Shown in pieces: positions 28,573 to 37,284 of a DNA stretch of 64,000 nucleotides. The stretch covers positions 42,832 to 106,831 of the forward strand of contig JAVBKX010000001.1 of assembly GCA_031553835.1 (NCBI GenBank), given 5' to 3'. This DNA comes from JAVBKX01 sp031553835. Its GTDB lineage: Bacteria; Bacteroidota; Bacteroidia; Bacteroidales; Azobacteroidaceae. Every line of letters starts with the position of its first letter. The stretch's first letter is position 1. The position numbers and the translations under genes were made by a program. Below the pieces are notes generated by a model. It was not told the origin of the DNA. It saw only the letters and a list, made by a program, of their open reading frames with translations, and did no database searches.

Positions 28573-29700
28573 ATGGATATGAAACGACATATTAATTTTT
28601 GTTTAAGAATGGTAGCATTACTACCCCTCATGACTTTTGTTTCCTGCGAAAATGACTGGGATAAGATAACCGTGCATCCTGCTACAGCGCCCGAAAATAT
28701 GACCGTGGACAATACAAATCCTTTTGTTTGCACTGCGGAAAATGCCGAAAACGCAGCTTTCACTTTTTCCTGGTCAAAAGCTGAGTTAGGTCAATATATT
28801 GCACCTAATTACGCGTTACAATTTGATATTCCGGGCAATAATTTTGCGGCTCCTGCGGAATTGATTGTAGGAAGTAACACATACGAAACAGAGGTTATGT
28901 CCAGTCAGTTGAACAGTATTATGCACAAGCTGGGACAACCCGTCAATGCGCCAACCGAGCTCGAAGTACGCGTTTCGGCCCGACCGATGGTAATCGGATC
29001 AGCGACTCCTACTTTGGATACATTGTACTCTGCTTCAAAAGTAACGGTCAATGTAACCTCTTATGCTATGGCGCCGACTCACATTATCGGATCTATGTTT
29101 GATCTGGTATATACCGGAACCAATAATAGCTGGAACAACAATAACTATGAATATGTGATGTTCCGCGACAATCCGCTGGCGCCAGAAATCTATGTAAGCC
29201 GCTTTTTACATTACAACAATTCGGTTCCTTATGGAGAATTTGCCCTTCTCTCCCAATTGGGAACATGGAATCTGATCACAAGGGATAAAAATGTAGCGGG
29301 AGTATTGACTACCGGTGGTAAGAATATCCAGGATATTGTAGAAACAGGATATTATACTTTCTCGGCTGATATGAGCAAAATGACTTATTCCATCACTCCA
29401 TACGATGCTGCCAATGCTCCTGTATATGCAGGAATTGAAATGACGGGAGCTGCGGCGGGAACTGTTGCGCTTACACCGGCTCATTATGATCCGCATATTT
29501 GGATTGTTGACAATATCATGTTGACAACAACTGACAAGGTAAAATTCCGTGCTACAGCCGGTAATATTTCCTGGGGGGCCGACACTTTCCCCTGGGGAAC
29601 AGGAGTAAAAGGAGGCGATGATATTTCCGTTGCACCTGCCGGAAAATATTTTATCAAGTTCAATGATCTGACCGGACATTATGTTTTCTTTAAGCACTAA
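28573..29700 (+). CDS. susE: SusE/SusF-like surface starch-binding lipoprotein
   Basis: A 375-residue protein with a lipobox ending LMTFVSC (Cys about 26). A SusE N-terminal domain follows (NPFVCTAENAENAAFTFSWSKA, then TELEVRVSARPM). The C-terminal half carries at least one SusE/F-type carbohydrate-binding module of the kind that bends to HIWIVDNIMLTTTDKVKFRA and ends GKYFIKFNDLTGHYVFF. SusE and SusF hold starch at the surface with no catalytic activity. The start may be either ATG of MDM; the second is at 28579. A strong stem-loop follows the stop. Confidence 0.88.
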   Translation: MDMKRHINFCLRMVALLPLMTFVSCENDWDKITVHPATAPENMTVDNTNPFVCTAENAENAAFTFSWSKAELGQYIAPNYALQFDIPGNNFAAPAELIVGSNTYETEVMSSQLNSIMHKLGQPVNAPTELEVRVSARPMVIGSATPTLDTLYSASKVTVNVTSYAMAPTHIIGSMFDLVYTGTNNSWNNNNYEYVMFRDNPLAPEIYVSRFLHYNNSVPYGEFALLSQLGTWNLITRDKNVAGVLTTGGKNIQDIVETGYYTFSADMSKMTYSITPYDAANAPVYAGIEMTGAAAGTVALTPAHYDPHIWIVDNIMLTTTDKVKFRATAGNISWGADTFPWGTGVKGGDDISVAPAGKYFIKFNDLTGHYVFFKH

Positions 29701-29706
29701 ACTATA

Positions 29707-29754
29707 AACGAATGAAGTGTGAACGAAAGCGTCTTTCATTCACACTTCATCGTT
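29707..29754 (+). promoter_or_regulatory. Intra-operon stem-loop between susE and susA
   Basis: ATGAAGTGTGAACGAAAG (29712-29729) pairs with CTTTCATTCACACTTCAT (29733-29750) with one mismatch around a 3-base CGT loop. AACG/CGTT extends it past a bulged A. No U-tract follows, so RNA stabilisation or partial termination between surface-protein and enzyme genes is more likely than full termination. Confidence 0.75.
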
Positions 29755-29772
29755 CTAAAAACATAAACAAGA

Positions 29773-31626
29773 ATGCAAAAAAACAGATGCATATTGCTAT
29801 TGGTTTTTCTCTTCATTTGCTTTTTCCGGCAGGCAGAAGCCCAAAAAATAGAACGAATGGAACCGATTTGCTGGTGGGCAGGCATGAAAACCGATTTGCA
29901 ACTGATGATATATGGAGAGAATCTTCAAAATGCTGCCGTAAAAGTATTGGAAGAAGGATTAAGTGTAAAAACGGTACACAATGCAGAGAGTCCCAATTAC
30001 CTGTTTGTGGATTTAAACGTGTTGAAAGCAGGAAAATACACATTGGAAATTACAAAAGGTAAAAAGAAAACCAAAGCCGTTTATGAAATACTTCCGCGGA
30101 GAAAAAATGCTGCCGAAAGGAAAGGATTCTCTCCCGAGGATGTTATCTATCTGATTATGCCCGACCGATTCGCTAATGGTGATGTATCCAATGATGTTGT
30201 TAATGGATCTGTATTAGATCGTCAAAACTTGGAAGAACGCCACGGCGGCGATATACAAGGCATTATCAATCATCTTGATTACCTCGCCGATTTGGGAGTC
30301 ACGACTATCTGGTCAACTCCGGTTTTAGAAGACTCTCTGTATTATCATCAATACGGAGTAACCGATTATTATAAAATAGATCCGCATATCGGAGACAATG
30401 AACTGTACAAAAAATTAGTTGCCGAATCCCACAAAAAAGGTTTGAAAGTTATCCAGGATATGACTCCGAATCATTGCGGCATCAATCACTGGTGGATTAA
30501 AGATTTGCCATTTGCCGACTGGATTAATGATTTGAAATTACCTCCTCATTATGCGCTATTTTCTTTAGAATCGCTTAGCGACAGCCATGCTTCAATGACC
30601 GATCAAAAGTTTACCGGAAGTACAATACTGTACAGCTCCATGCCCGATATGAACCTGCTCAATTCTTATGTATTGAAATATCTTTCCCAATGGGCGATCT
30701 GGTGGATTGAATACGCTGATTTAGACGGATTGCGGATAGATACTTATTTCTATATGGGGAAAAAAGAAGCCGCTTTGTGGACGCAAAACATCCTGAATGA
30801 ATATCCAAACCTGAGTTTGGTGGGCGAAGTTTGGGGCACGGATCCTGCAATTCTGTCTTATTGGGTAGGCTCGACAAATAATTACGACGGATTCTCAAGC
30901 CACCTTCCCATGGTCATGGATTTCCCGTTTCATTTTTCTTTAGTCGATGATCTTTCCGGAAAAAAAACGCACTGGGGAGGGCCTATGCGAACTTTCTATA
31001 ATACTATTGCTCAGGATTTTGTTTACAAAAAACCGAAAGCATCACAAGTAATATTTGCCGACAATCATGATACGGATCGTATCTACAATTTGTTGGGCAA
31101 AGACCGGGAAAAAGTAAAATTAGCAATGACCCTGGTTGCGACGATGCGTGGATTGCCGCAGATTTTCTACGGAACAGAACTCTTGTTTGAAGACGATCCC
31201 AAAGGAGGCCCGCACAAGCAACGTCCGGACTTCCCGGGCGGATGGCCCGGCGACACATTGAATCTTTTCGACGTAAAAAATCGGACACCGGAACAACAAG
31301 AGATGTTTAACCATATACGTACCCTGCTTCATTTCCGGAAACAAACGCCGGTAGTATATAACGGAAAATTGATGCACTATATCCCTCTCAATGGCGTATA
31401 TACATATTTCAGGTATGACGATAATGATTGTGTAATGGTGATCATTAATTCCTCTGAAACTTCGCAACTTATTGATTGGGAGCGATTTGAAGAAAGATTA
31501 TCAGATCAAATCAAAGGCTGTGAGATTTTAACAGGAAAAGAAATTCTCAAAGGAACAAAAATGGAAATTCCTGCAAAAAGTTCAATGGTGATCAAATTTA
31601 ATGAAAAAATTAAAATAATAAAATGA
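29773..31626 (+). CDS. susA: SusA-like GH13 neopullulanase/cyclomaltodextrinase
   Basis: 617 residues with an N-terminal signal (LLLVFLFICFFRQAEAQ) and a cyclomaltodextrinase N-terminal beta domain (CWWAGMKTDLQLMIYGENL). The GH13 barrel contains VIYLIMPDRFANGD, region I DMTPNHCG, nucleophile Asp in DGLRIDTYFY, acid Glu in LVGEVWG and the third Asp in FADNHDTDR. A C-terminal beta domain closes it. SusA cleaves maltooligosaccharides and pullulan in the periplasm. The length is the one I recall for SusA. Its stop overlaps the start of the corrinoid-protein gene by ATGA. The locus has no SusB-like GH97 or second GH13 enzyme in view. Confidence 0.93.
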   Translation: MQKNRCILLLVFLFICFFRQAEAQKIERMEPICWWAGMKTDLQLMIYGENLQNAAVKVLEEGLSVKTVHNAESPNYLFVDLNVLKAGKYTLEITKGKKKTKAVYEILPRRKNAAERKGFSPEDVIYLIMPDRFANGDVSNDVVNGSVLDRQNLEERHGGDIQGIINHLDYLADLGVTTIWSTPVLEDSLYYHQYGVTDYYKIDPHIGDNELYKKLVAESHKKGLKVIQDMTPNHCGINHWWIKDLPFADWINDLKLPPHYALFSLESLSDSHASMTDQKFTGSTILYSSMPDMNLLNSYVLKYLSQWAIWWIEYADLDGLRIDTYFYMGKKEAALWTQNILNEYPNLSLVGEVWGTDPAILSYWVGSTNNYDGFSSHLPMVMDFPFHFSLVDDLSGKKTHWGGPMRTFYNTIAQDFVYKKPKASQVIFADNHDTDRIYNLLGKDREKVKLAMTLVATMRGLPQIFYGTELLFEDDPKGGPHKQRPDFPGGWPGDTLNLFDVKNRTPEQQEMFNHIRTLLHFRKQTPVVYNGKLMHYIPLNGVYTYFRYDDNDCVMVIINSSETSQLIDWERFEERLSDQIKGCEILTGKEILKGTKMEIPAKSSMVIKFNEKIKIIK

Positions 31627-32267
31627 CAATGACAAATGCCGAATTACTTTACGAAGCTATCCTGAAAGGAAAGCAAAAAGATGCGGTTACCTACACAAAT
31701 GCCGCTCTGGAAGACAAGATTTCTCCCAAAGAAATTATTGACGAATACATGATCAAGGCCATGGAAGAAATTGGCCGGAGATTTGAAATACAACAGGCTT
31801 TCGTGCCCGAATTACTGATGTCCGGACGAGCAATGAAAGCTTCATTGAATATCTTACAACCTTTATTGAAGGGAGATAACGCCGCCGTTTTTGCCGGAAA
31901 AATCGTAATCGGAACCGTAAAAGGGGACTTGCACGATATCGGTAAAAATCTGGTAGCTTCCATGTTCGAAGGTTGCGGATATGAAGTAATTGATGTTGGT
32001 ATCGATGTGGATTCCGATAAATTCATCGGGGCAATCAAAGAACATAATGCAAACATTCTGGGGATGAGTGCCTTGCTCACCACCACAATGCCTTATATGA
32101 AAACCGTTATCGACGCCCTGACTGCCGCCGGTCTTCGTGACAAGGTAAAAGTGATGGTCGGAGGTGCGCCTGTCAGTGCCGGGTTTGCTGCCGAAATCGG
32201 AGCTGACGGATACGCCGACAGCGCCAACTCCGCGGTAATTAAAGCTAAACAATTATTAAATAATTGA
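31623..32267 (+). CDS. Corrinoid (B12-binding) methyltransferase carrier protein
   Basis: A 214-residue protein of MtaC/MtbC/MttC type. A helical cap (about 1-85: TYTNAALEDKISPKEIIDEYM, FVPELLMSGRAMK) is followed by a Rossmann B12 domain. The base-off motif DxHxxG is in GTVKGDLHDIGKNLVASMF, then GYEVIDVGIDV, LGMSALLTTTMPYMK and VMVGGAPVSAGFAAEIGADGY. It carries a methyl group on cobalt between two methyltransferases. The ATGA overlap with susA and a 2-base gap to the first URO-D gene tie it to the glycan operon. It lacks a signal, so it acts in the cytoplasm. Confidence 0.94.
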   Translation: MTMTNAELLYEAILKGKQKDAVTYTNAALEDKISPKEIIDEYMIKAMEEIGRRFEIQQAFVPELLMSGRAMKASLNILQPLLKGDNAAVFAGKIVIGTVKGDLHDIGKNLVASMFEGCGYEVIDVGIDVDSDKFIGAIKEHNANILGMSALLTTTMPYMKTVIDALTAAGLRDKVKVMVGGAPVSAGFAAEIGADGYADSANSAVIKAKQLLNN

Positions 32268-32269
32268 GA

Positions 32270-33283
32270 ATGAAAAATATGAACATGCGCGCCTGGATAC
32301 GAGGCGTTATCAATAATAAAAAAAGAATCGCCATACCGATCATGACGCATCCGGGTATCGAGCTGATCGGCAAAACGGTTTATGAAGCAGTAAGCGATGG
32401 CAAAATACATTTCGAAGCCATCCGGGCATTGGATGAAAAATATCCTTCAGCTGCTTGTACCGTGATTATGGACCTAACTGTAGAAGCTGAAGCTTTCGGT
32501 GCAACTGTCAATTTTCCGGAAGATGAGATTCCGACAGTGACAGGACGTCTGTTGTCGGATATGGAAGACGTGAAAAAACTGGAAGTTCCGGATATGCATA
32601 AAGCTCGTATTCCTCAATACCTTTTGGCAAATAAACTGACCGCTGAATATACAAAAGACAAACCTGTTTTCGGTGGTATCATCGGACCTTTTTCGCTTGC
32701 GGGACGCCTGTATGATATGTCGGAGTTTATGATTACCTGTTATGATGAACCTGAGGTGGCAGAGCTTCTGCTTACAAAATGTACAACATTTCTCAAAAAT
32801 TATTGTATTGCCCTGAAAAAACAGGGCGTAAATGGAGTAGTTATTGCAGAACCGGCTGCCGGTTTACTTTCAAATAATGGTTGTCAGGAATTTTCGTCCG
32901 ATTACATCCAAACGATTGTAGAAACGGTGCAGGATGATCATTTCATAGTTATATTACATAATTGCGGCAACACCGGACATTGCACGGAAGCTATGCTTGC
33001 CACCGGATCTGCCGGCTATCATTTTGGAAATAAAATCGATATGGTCGAAACGCTCAAAGCTTGTCCGCCGGATGTACTGGCAATGGGAAATCTGGACCCT
33101 GTAACAGTATTCAAATCCGCCGGGCCGGAAGAAATGACAGCTGCTACATCAGATTTATTAACGAAAACATCCGCATTTTCCAATTTCGTACTTTCTTCCG
33201 GTTGCGATGTGCCTCCACACACACCGCACACCAACATTGAAGCGTTTTATGCAGCATTGAAAGAATATAACGACCAGCTGTGA
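32270..33283 (+). CDS. URO-D-family corrinoid methyltransferase (MtaA/CmuA-like), copy 1
   Basis: The ATG at 32270 is chosen over a TTG at 32264; 337 residues. The uroporphyrinogen-decarboxylase fold shows PIMTHPGIELIGKTVYEAVSD, MDLTVEAEAFGATVNFPEDEIPT, IIGPFSLAGRLY and GNLDPVTVF. It keeps His-x-Cys in VILHNCGNTGH and a later Cys in LSSGCDVPPHTP, the zinc ligands of MtaA, MtbA and CmuA that true haem-pathway decarboxylases lack. It therefore should move a methyl group to or from the corrinoid protein encoded just upstream. Whether it takes the methyl from the substrate or hands it to an acceptor is unknown. Confidence 0.9.
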   Translation: MKNMNMRAWIRGVINNKKRIAIPIMTHPGIELIGKTVYEAVSDGKIHFEAIRALDEKYPSAACTVIMDLTVEAEAFGATVNFPEDEIPTVTGRLLSDMEDVKKLEVPDMHKARIPQYLLANKLTAEYTKDKPVFGGIIGPFSLAGRLYDMSEFMITCYDEPEVAELLLTKCTTFLKNYCIALKKQGVNGVVIAEPAAGLLSNNGCQEFSSDYIQTIVETVQDDHFIVILHNCGNTGHCTEAMLATGSAGYHFGNKIDMVETLKACPPDVLAMGNLDPVTVFKSAGPEEMTAATSDLLTKTSAFSNFVLSSGCDVPPHTPHTNIEAFYAALKEYNDQL

Positions 33284-33287
33284 TGCA

Positions 33288-33980
33288 ATGAAAAATATTC
33301 GCTTTTTTGATTGTTCTCTGTCCGATTTGCATATCGACTATCAGGAATTATACATCCTGATGGGATACGGAAATCATACGCCTCAACCGGAAATCATCAA
33401 GATCATTGATAAAATGCTGGTTGAATTGCCGGAATATTGCCACCCGCATTACGGATACATCCTGCAAGAAGCGAAAATAATCGACAAAGAACATCTGCAA
33501 ATCGGACAAACTTTTTTCAATCCGGGAAAAATCATTACTTCTGCTATGCGGAAAGCCGAACAAATTGCAGTTTTCACTGCTACATTAGGTTCCGGATTTG
33601 ATGAATGGAATCACAAATTGAGACAAAAAGGCGATATGCTGCATCCTTTCATCGCCGATGCGCTCGGCTCTGTGTTAGCTGAGGCTACGGCTTCTTTATT
33701 AATGCAACAGCTCGAAAAAGAGGTTTCCGGTGCAAACCTCAAAATTACGAACAACTACAGTCCCGGATACTGCGACTGGTTGTTAATCGAACAGAAAAAA
33801 ATATTTTCCCTGTTTCCGGATGATATAGCCGGTATTCGCCTGACAGATTCCTGCTTAATGCTTCCTGTCAAATCGATAAGCGGAATAATCGGAATAGGGA
33901 AAGAGGTAAAAAAACAGCTTTATGGTTGTGACATCTGTAAAATGACAACATGTATTAAAAATAAAAAACAAAAAAAATGA
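33288..33980 (+). CDS. Stand-alone MetH activation-domain-like protein (corrinoid reactivation)
   Basis: 230 residues. The core resembles the SAM-binding activation domain of B12-dependent methionine synthase: AVFTATLGSGFDEW, DALGSVLAEATASLLMQQLE, NNYSPGYCDWLLIEQKKIF and RLTDSCLMLPVKSISGIIGIG. The SPGY segment stands where MetH has RPAPGY, though the Arg appears replaced by Asn. A C-terminal cysteine group, CDICKMTTC, may bind a metal or Fe-S cluster. Such proteins are thought to help re-reduce oxidised Co(II) corrinoid. It lies 4 bases after URO-D copy 1 and overlaps copy 2 by ATGA. Confidence 0.85.
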   Translation: MKNIRFFDCSLSDLHIDYQELYILMGYGNHTPQPEIIKIIDKMLVELPEYCHPHYGYILQEAKIIDKEHLQIGQTFFNPGKIITSAMRKAEQIAVFTATLGSGFDEWNHKLRQKGDMLHPFIADALGSVLAEATASLLMQQLEKEVSGANLKITNNYSPGYCDWLLIEQKKIFSLFPDDIAGIRLTDSCLMLPVKSISGIIGIGKEVKKQLYGCDICKMTTCIKNKKQKK

Positions 33981-35002
33981 TAGCTATGACTCCTTACGAA
34001 AGATTTTTTGCCATGCTGGAAGGCAGGGAAGTGGACAGATTACCCAACATGAATATCCTGATGTTTTTTGCGGCTAAGTATATCAACAAGCCATTTGGCG
34101 ATTTTTGTACCGATTACAGGGTGTTGGTGGAAGGAAATATCCGTTGCGCCGAAAAATTTGAAATAGACTTTCTGAGCACATTATCTGATCCGGTACGCGA
34201 AACCGCCGATTTCGGAACGGAATTAGTGATCTCCTCCGACGATCTGCCTCATCCCAAACAAGTATTGCTTCCCGAAATCGAAGACGTTGAAAAACTTCAA
34301 CTTTTTGATCCTTACCAATCAGTACGCATCCTCGATCGTATCAAGGCCATCGAGTTGTATAAAAAAGAAATGGGCAACCAATATCCCATTTTGGGCTGGA
34401 TAGAGGGACCTTTGGCCGAATCCAGCGACCTGCGCGGTATCAACAACAGTTTAATGGATATTGTAGATGAAGACAACGAAGAACTCTTCAACCTGTTGAT
34501 GGAAAAATGTACCCAACAGGCGATTTTATGCGCTAAAGCCCAAATTGAAGCCGGTGCTCACGTGATCGGCATGGGAGATGCTGCTGCTTCTTTAATCAGT
34601 AGAGATTTATATCGGGAAAAGGTATTTCCTTACGAAAAACGGATCGTCGATGCCGTACACGAAGCAGGGGCCAAATTGAAACTGCATATTTGCGGAGATA
34701 CTAACAGGATCCTGGAAGAAATTGCAGATTTAAATGTTGACATCATGGATATCGATTGGATGGTGGATATGAAACGGGCAGTGGAAATTTTCGAGGGAAC
34801 ACGGACGGTTGTCAACGGAAATGTCGATCCGGTGGCAATTATGCTTAATGGTTCGGTCGAAGACGTAAAAAATGCCGTCAGAAAATGTATAGTGGATTCT
34901 AAAGGAAAAGCGTTCATCAGCGCCGGTTGCGAAATTCCCAAATACACTCCTTATGAAAACCTTGTAGCTTTTACAGAAACATTGTGGGAATATAAGTTAT
35001 GA
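33977..35002 (+). CDS. URO-D-family corrinoid methyltransferase (MtaA/CmuA-like), copy 2
   Basis: 341 residues from the ATG at 33977; an ATG at 33986 (MTPYERFF) is an equally good start. Motifs are MTPYERFFAMLEGREVDRLP, GWIEGPLAESSDLRG, EAGAHVIGMGDAAASLIS and VNGNVDPVAIM. Zinc ligands are again present: His-x-Cys in LKLHICGDTNR and Cys in ISAGCEIPKYTPYENL. It differs clearly from copy 1 in sequence, which suggests a division of labour: one enzyme methylating the corrinoid, one demethylating it. It overlaps both neighbours by ATGA. Confidence 0.9.
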   Translation: MIAMTPYERFFAMLEGREVDRLPNMNILMFFAAKYINKPFGDFCTDYRVLVEGNIRCAEKFEIDFLSTLSDPVRETADFGTELVISSDDLPHPKQVLLPEIEDVEKLQLFDPYQSVRILDRIKAIELYKKEMGNQYPILGWIEGPLAESSDLRGINNSLMDIVDEDNEELFNLLMEKCTQQAILCAKAQIEAGAHVIGMGDAAASLISRDLYREKVFPYEKRIVDAVHEAGAKLKLHICGDTNRILEEIADLNVDIMDIDWMVDMKRAVEIFEGTRTVVNGNVDPVAIMLNGSVEDVKNAVRKCIVDSKGKAFISAGCEIPKYTPYENLVAFTETLWEYKL

Positions 35003-37284
35003 AAAAAATATCAATAATACTCATATCACTACTGCCGGTTTTTTCCTTTGCACAACAATCCCGACAAACTTCCAATATGGATCGGTTTATCTCGGAATTA
35101 ATGAACAAGATGACTTTGGAGGAAAAGATAGGTCAGCTACACCTGATATCGGGTACCGATGCCATTTCCGGAGAAGACTTAACAAGCGACCAGAGTAAAA
35201 TGGCGCAGGAAATCAAAAACGGCAAAGTCGGAGCGCTTATCAACGCCAAGGGAGCCGAAAAAGTGCACAACCTGCAACGAATAGCCGTTGAAGAAAGCAG
35301 GATGAAGATTCCGCTCCTTTTCGGAATGGATTTCCTGCACGGCTATGAAACGATTTTTCCTGTTCCGTTGGCAATGGCTGCTTCCTGGAATATGGATATA
35401 ATTACTCAGGCTACACATATTGCCGCAGCGGAAGCCAGCGCCGACGGGCTCAACTGGATTTACAGCCCGATGGTCGACATTTGTCGAGATCCACGTTGGG
35501 GACGGATTGTAGAAGGTGCAGGAGAAGACCCCTTTCTTGGCGGAGCAATTGCCAAAGCACAGGTAAAAGGTTATCAGGGAGAACCGGCCTACGCGAACAA
35601 TACCAATATCATGGCCTGCGTAAAACACTATGGTTTGTACGGAGCAAGCGAAGCCGGTCGCGATTATAGCGTGGTTGATATGGGCAGAAACCGTATGATG
35701 AACGAATATATGTACCCCTATAAAGCAGCAGTGGAAGCCGGAGTCGGAAGCGTTATGTCATCGTTCAACGAAATAGACGGGATTCCGGCCACTGCCAATA
35801 AGTGGTTGTTGCAGGATGTTTTGCGCGATCAATGGGGATTCGAAGGATTTGTTGTAACAGATTATGCATCTATCAATGACATTGTACGTTTCGGTATTGG
35901 AAATACTTACAAAGCTGCCGTCATGTCCCTTAACGCAGGTACCGATTTGGATATGGAAAGTTATTCATATTATTTCAACCTGAAAAAAGCATTGGAAAAC
36001 GGCGATATCAAACAAGAGCAAATTGACTTGGCTTGTCGCCGGATATTGGAAGCGAAATATAAATTAGGATTATTTGATAAACCCTATAAATATTGCGATG
36101 TAAACCGTCCGGCTAAAGATATTTACACAAAGGAAAACCGTGCCGCAGCCCGGAAGATTGCAACCGAAACTTTTGTCTTGTTGAAAAATGACAAAAATAT
36201 TTTACCGCTTAAGAAGACGGGTACTATCGCATTGATTGGCCCTCACGGTAATAATCGTCCGAATATGCTGGGATCATGGGGTTGGCCGAAAGATATCAAT
36301 AAAGCGCCGACTTTGCTCGAGGGCATGAAAGAAGCTGTCGGAGATAAAGCGAAAATAATCTATGCAAGGGGATGTCAGCCGTATGAAAACATGGAACAGG
36401 AATCGTGGTTGTCATTAACAAAAGACTTTGAAAAAGATACTCGTTCCGAAGCCGAATTGCTTGAAAAAGCATTGAAAATTGCCGCAAACGCTGATGTAAT
36501 CGTGGCTTCATTAGGAGAATCGGCCGAGATGAGCGGCGAATCAAGCAGCCGATCGGATTTGAATATTCCCGGCCCGCAACAACGATTATTGAAGGCATTG
36601 GTTGCTACCGGAAAACCGGTAGTATTAACCTTGTTTACCGGACGGCCGCTGACTATTTCCTGGGAAAACGAAAATGTCCCAGCGATACTCAACGTTTGGT
36701 TCGGTGGCACAGAAACAGCGTATGCCATTCCCGATGTATTGTTCGGCGACGTAAATCCAAGCGGCAAACTGACCAATTCATGGCCACGCAATATTGGGCA
36801 AATTCCGATTTATTACAATATGAAAAGTGTTAGTAAACCGATGGACAAATGGTTCCAAAAATTTCGCAGTGGTTATCTTGATGTACCAAACAACCCTTTG
36901 TATCCTTTTGGATACGGACTTAGTTATACGCAATTTAATTATGGAAATATCACGTTGGATAAAACAAGTATCAACGGAAACGGTCAATTAATCGCTTCGA
37001 TACCGGTGACTAACTCCGGAAAAATGGACGGATACGAGATCGTTCAACTGTATATACATGATGTAGAAGCGAGCATCACACGGCCGGTAAAAGAATTGAA
37101 AGGATTTAAAAAAATATTTATCAAAGCCGGAGAAACCAAAAATGTTCAGTTTACCATTACTCCCGAATTATTGAAATTCTACAACTATGATCTTCAACAT
37201 GTCTGGGAACCCGGCGAATTCGAGGTAATGATAGGAACAAATAGTAATGACCTGAAAACGGTTAAATTCACATTAACGGAATGA
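34999..37284 (+). CDS. Secreted GH3 beta-glucosidase-like glycoside hydrolase (BglX type)
   Basis: 761 residues with a signal peptide (MKKISIILISLLPVFSFAQQ). The GH3 N-terminal barrel shows MTLEEKIGQLHLI, PLLFGMDFLHGYETIFPVPLA, YSPMVDICRDPRWGRIVEGAGEDP and the nucleophile Asp in GFVVTDYASINDI. The GH3 C domain has the AIPDVLFGDVNPSGKL stretch, and a fibronectin III-like end follows (PVTNSGKMDGYEIVQLYI). BglX-type enzymes usually cleave beta-linked glucose or related sugars in the periplasm. The start overlaps the URO-D copy 2 stop by ATGA. The substrate is not certain. Confidence 0.94.
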   Translation: MKKISIILISLLPVFSFAQQSRQTSNMDRFISELMNKMTLEEKIGQLHLISGTDAISGEDLTSDQSKMAQEIKNGKVGALINAKGAEKVHNLQRIAVEESRMKIPLLFGMDFLHGYETIFPVPLAMAASWNMDIITQATHIAAAEASADGLNWIYSPMVDICRDPRWGRIVEGAGEDPFLGGAIAKAQVKGYQGEPAYANNTNIMACVKHYGLYGASEAGRDYSVVDMGRNRMMNEYMYPYKAAVEAGVGSVMSSFNEIDGIPATANKWLLQDVLRDQWGFEGFVVTDYASINDIVRFGIGNTYKAAVMSLNAGTDLDMESYSYYFNLKKALENGDIKQEQIDLACRRILEAKYKLGLFDKPYKYCDVNRPAKDIYTKENRAAARKIATETFVLLKNDKNILPLKKTGTIALIGPHGNNRPNMLGSWGWPKDINKAPTLLEGMKEAVGDKAKIIYARGCQPYENMEQESWLSLTKDFEKDTRSEAELLEKALKIAANADVIVASLGESAEMSGESSSRSDLNIPGPQQRLLKALVATGKPVVLTLFTGRPLTISWENENVPAILNVWFGGTETAYAIPDVLFGDVNPSGKLTNSWPRNIGQIPIYYNMKSVSKPMDKWFQKFRSGYLDVPNNPLYPFGYGLSYTQFNYGNITLDKTSINGNGQLIASIPVTNSGKMDGYEIVQLYIHDVEASITRPVKELKGFKKIFIKAGETKNVQFTITPELLKFYNYDLQHVWEPGEFEVMIGTNSNDLKTVKFTLTE

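Noticed and set aside
29206..29739. 177-codon minus-strand ORF across susE
   Set aside because: Antisense to susE and runs through the stem-loop; no motif.
32270..35002. Haem-biosynthesis uroporphyrinogen decarboxylase
   Set aside because: Both proteins have the Cys/His zinc ligands of corrinoid methyltransferases and lie beside a corrinoid protein gene.
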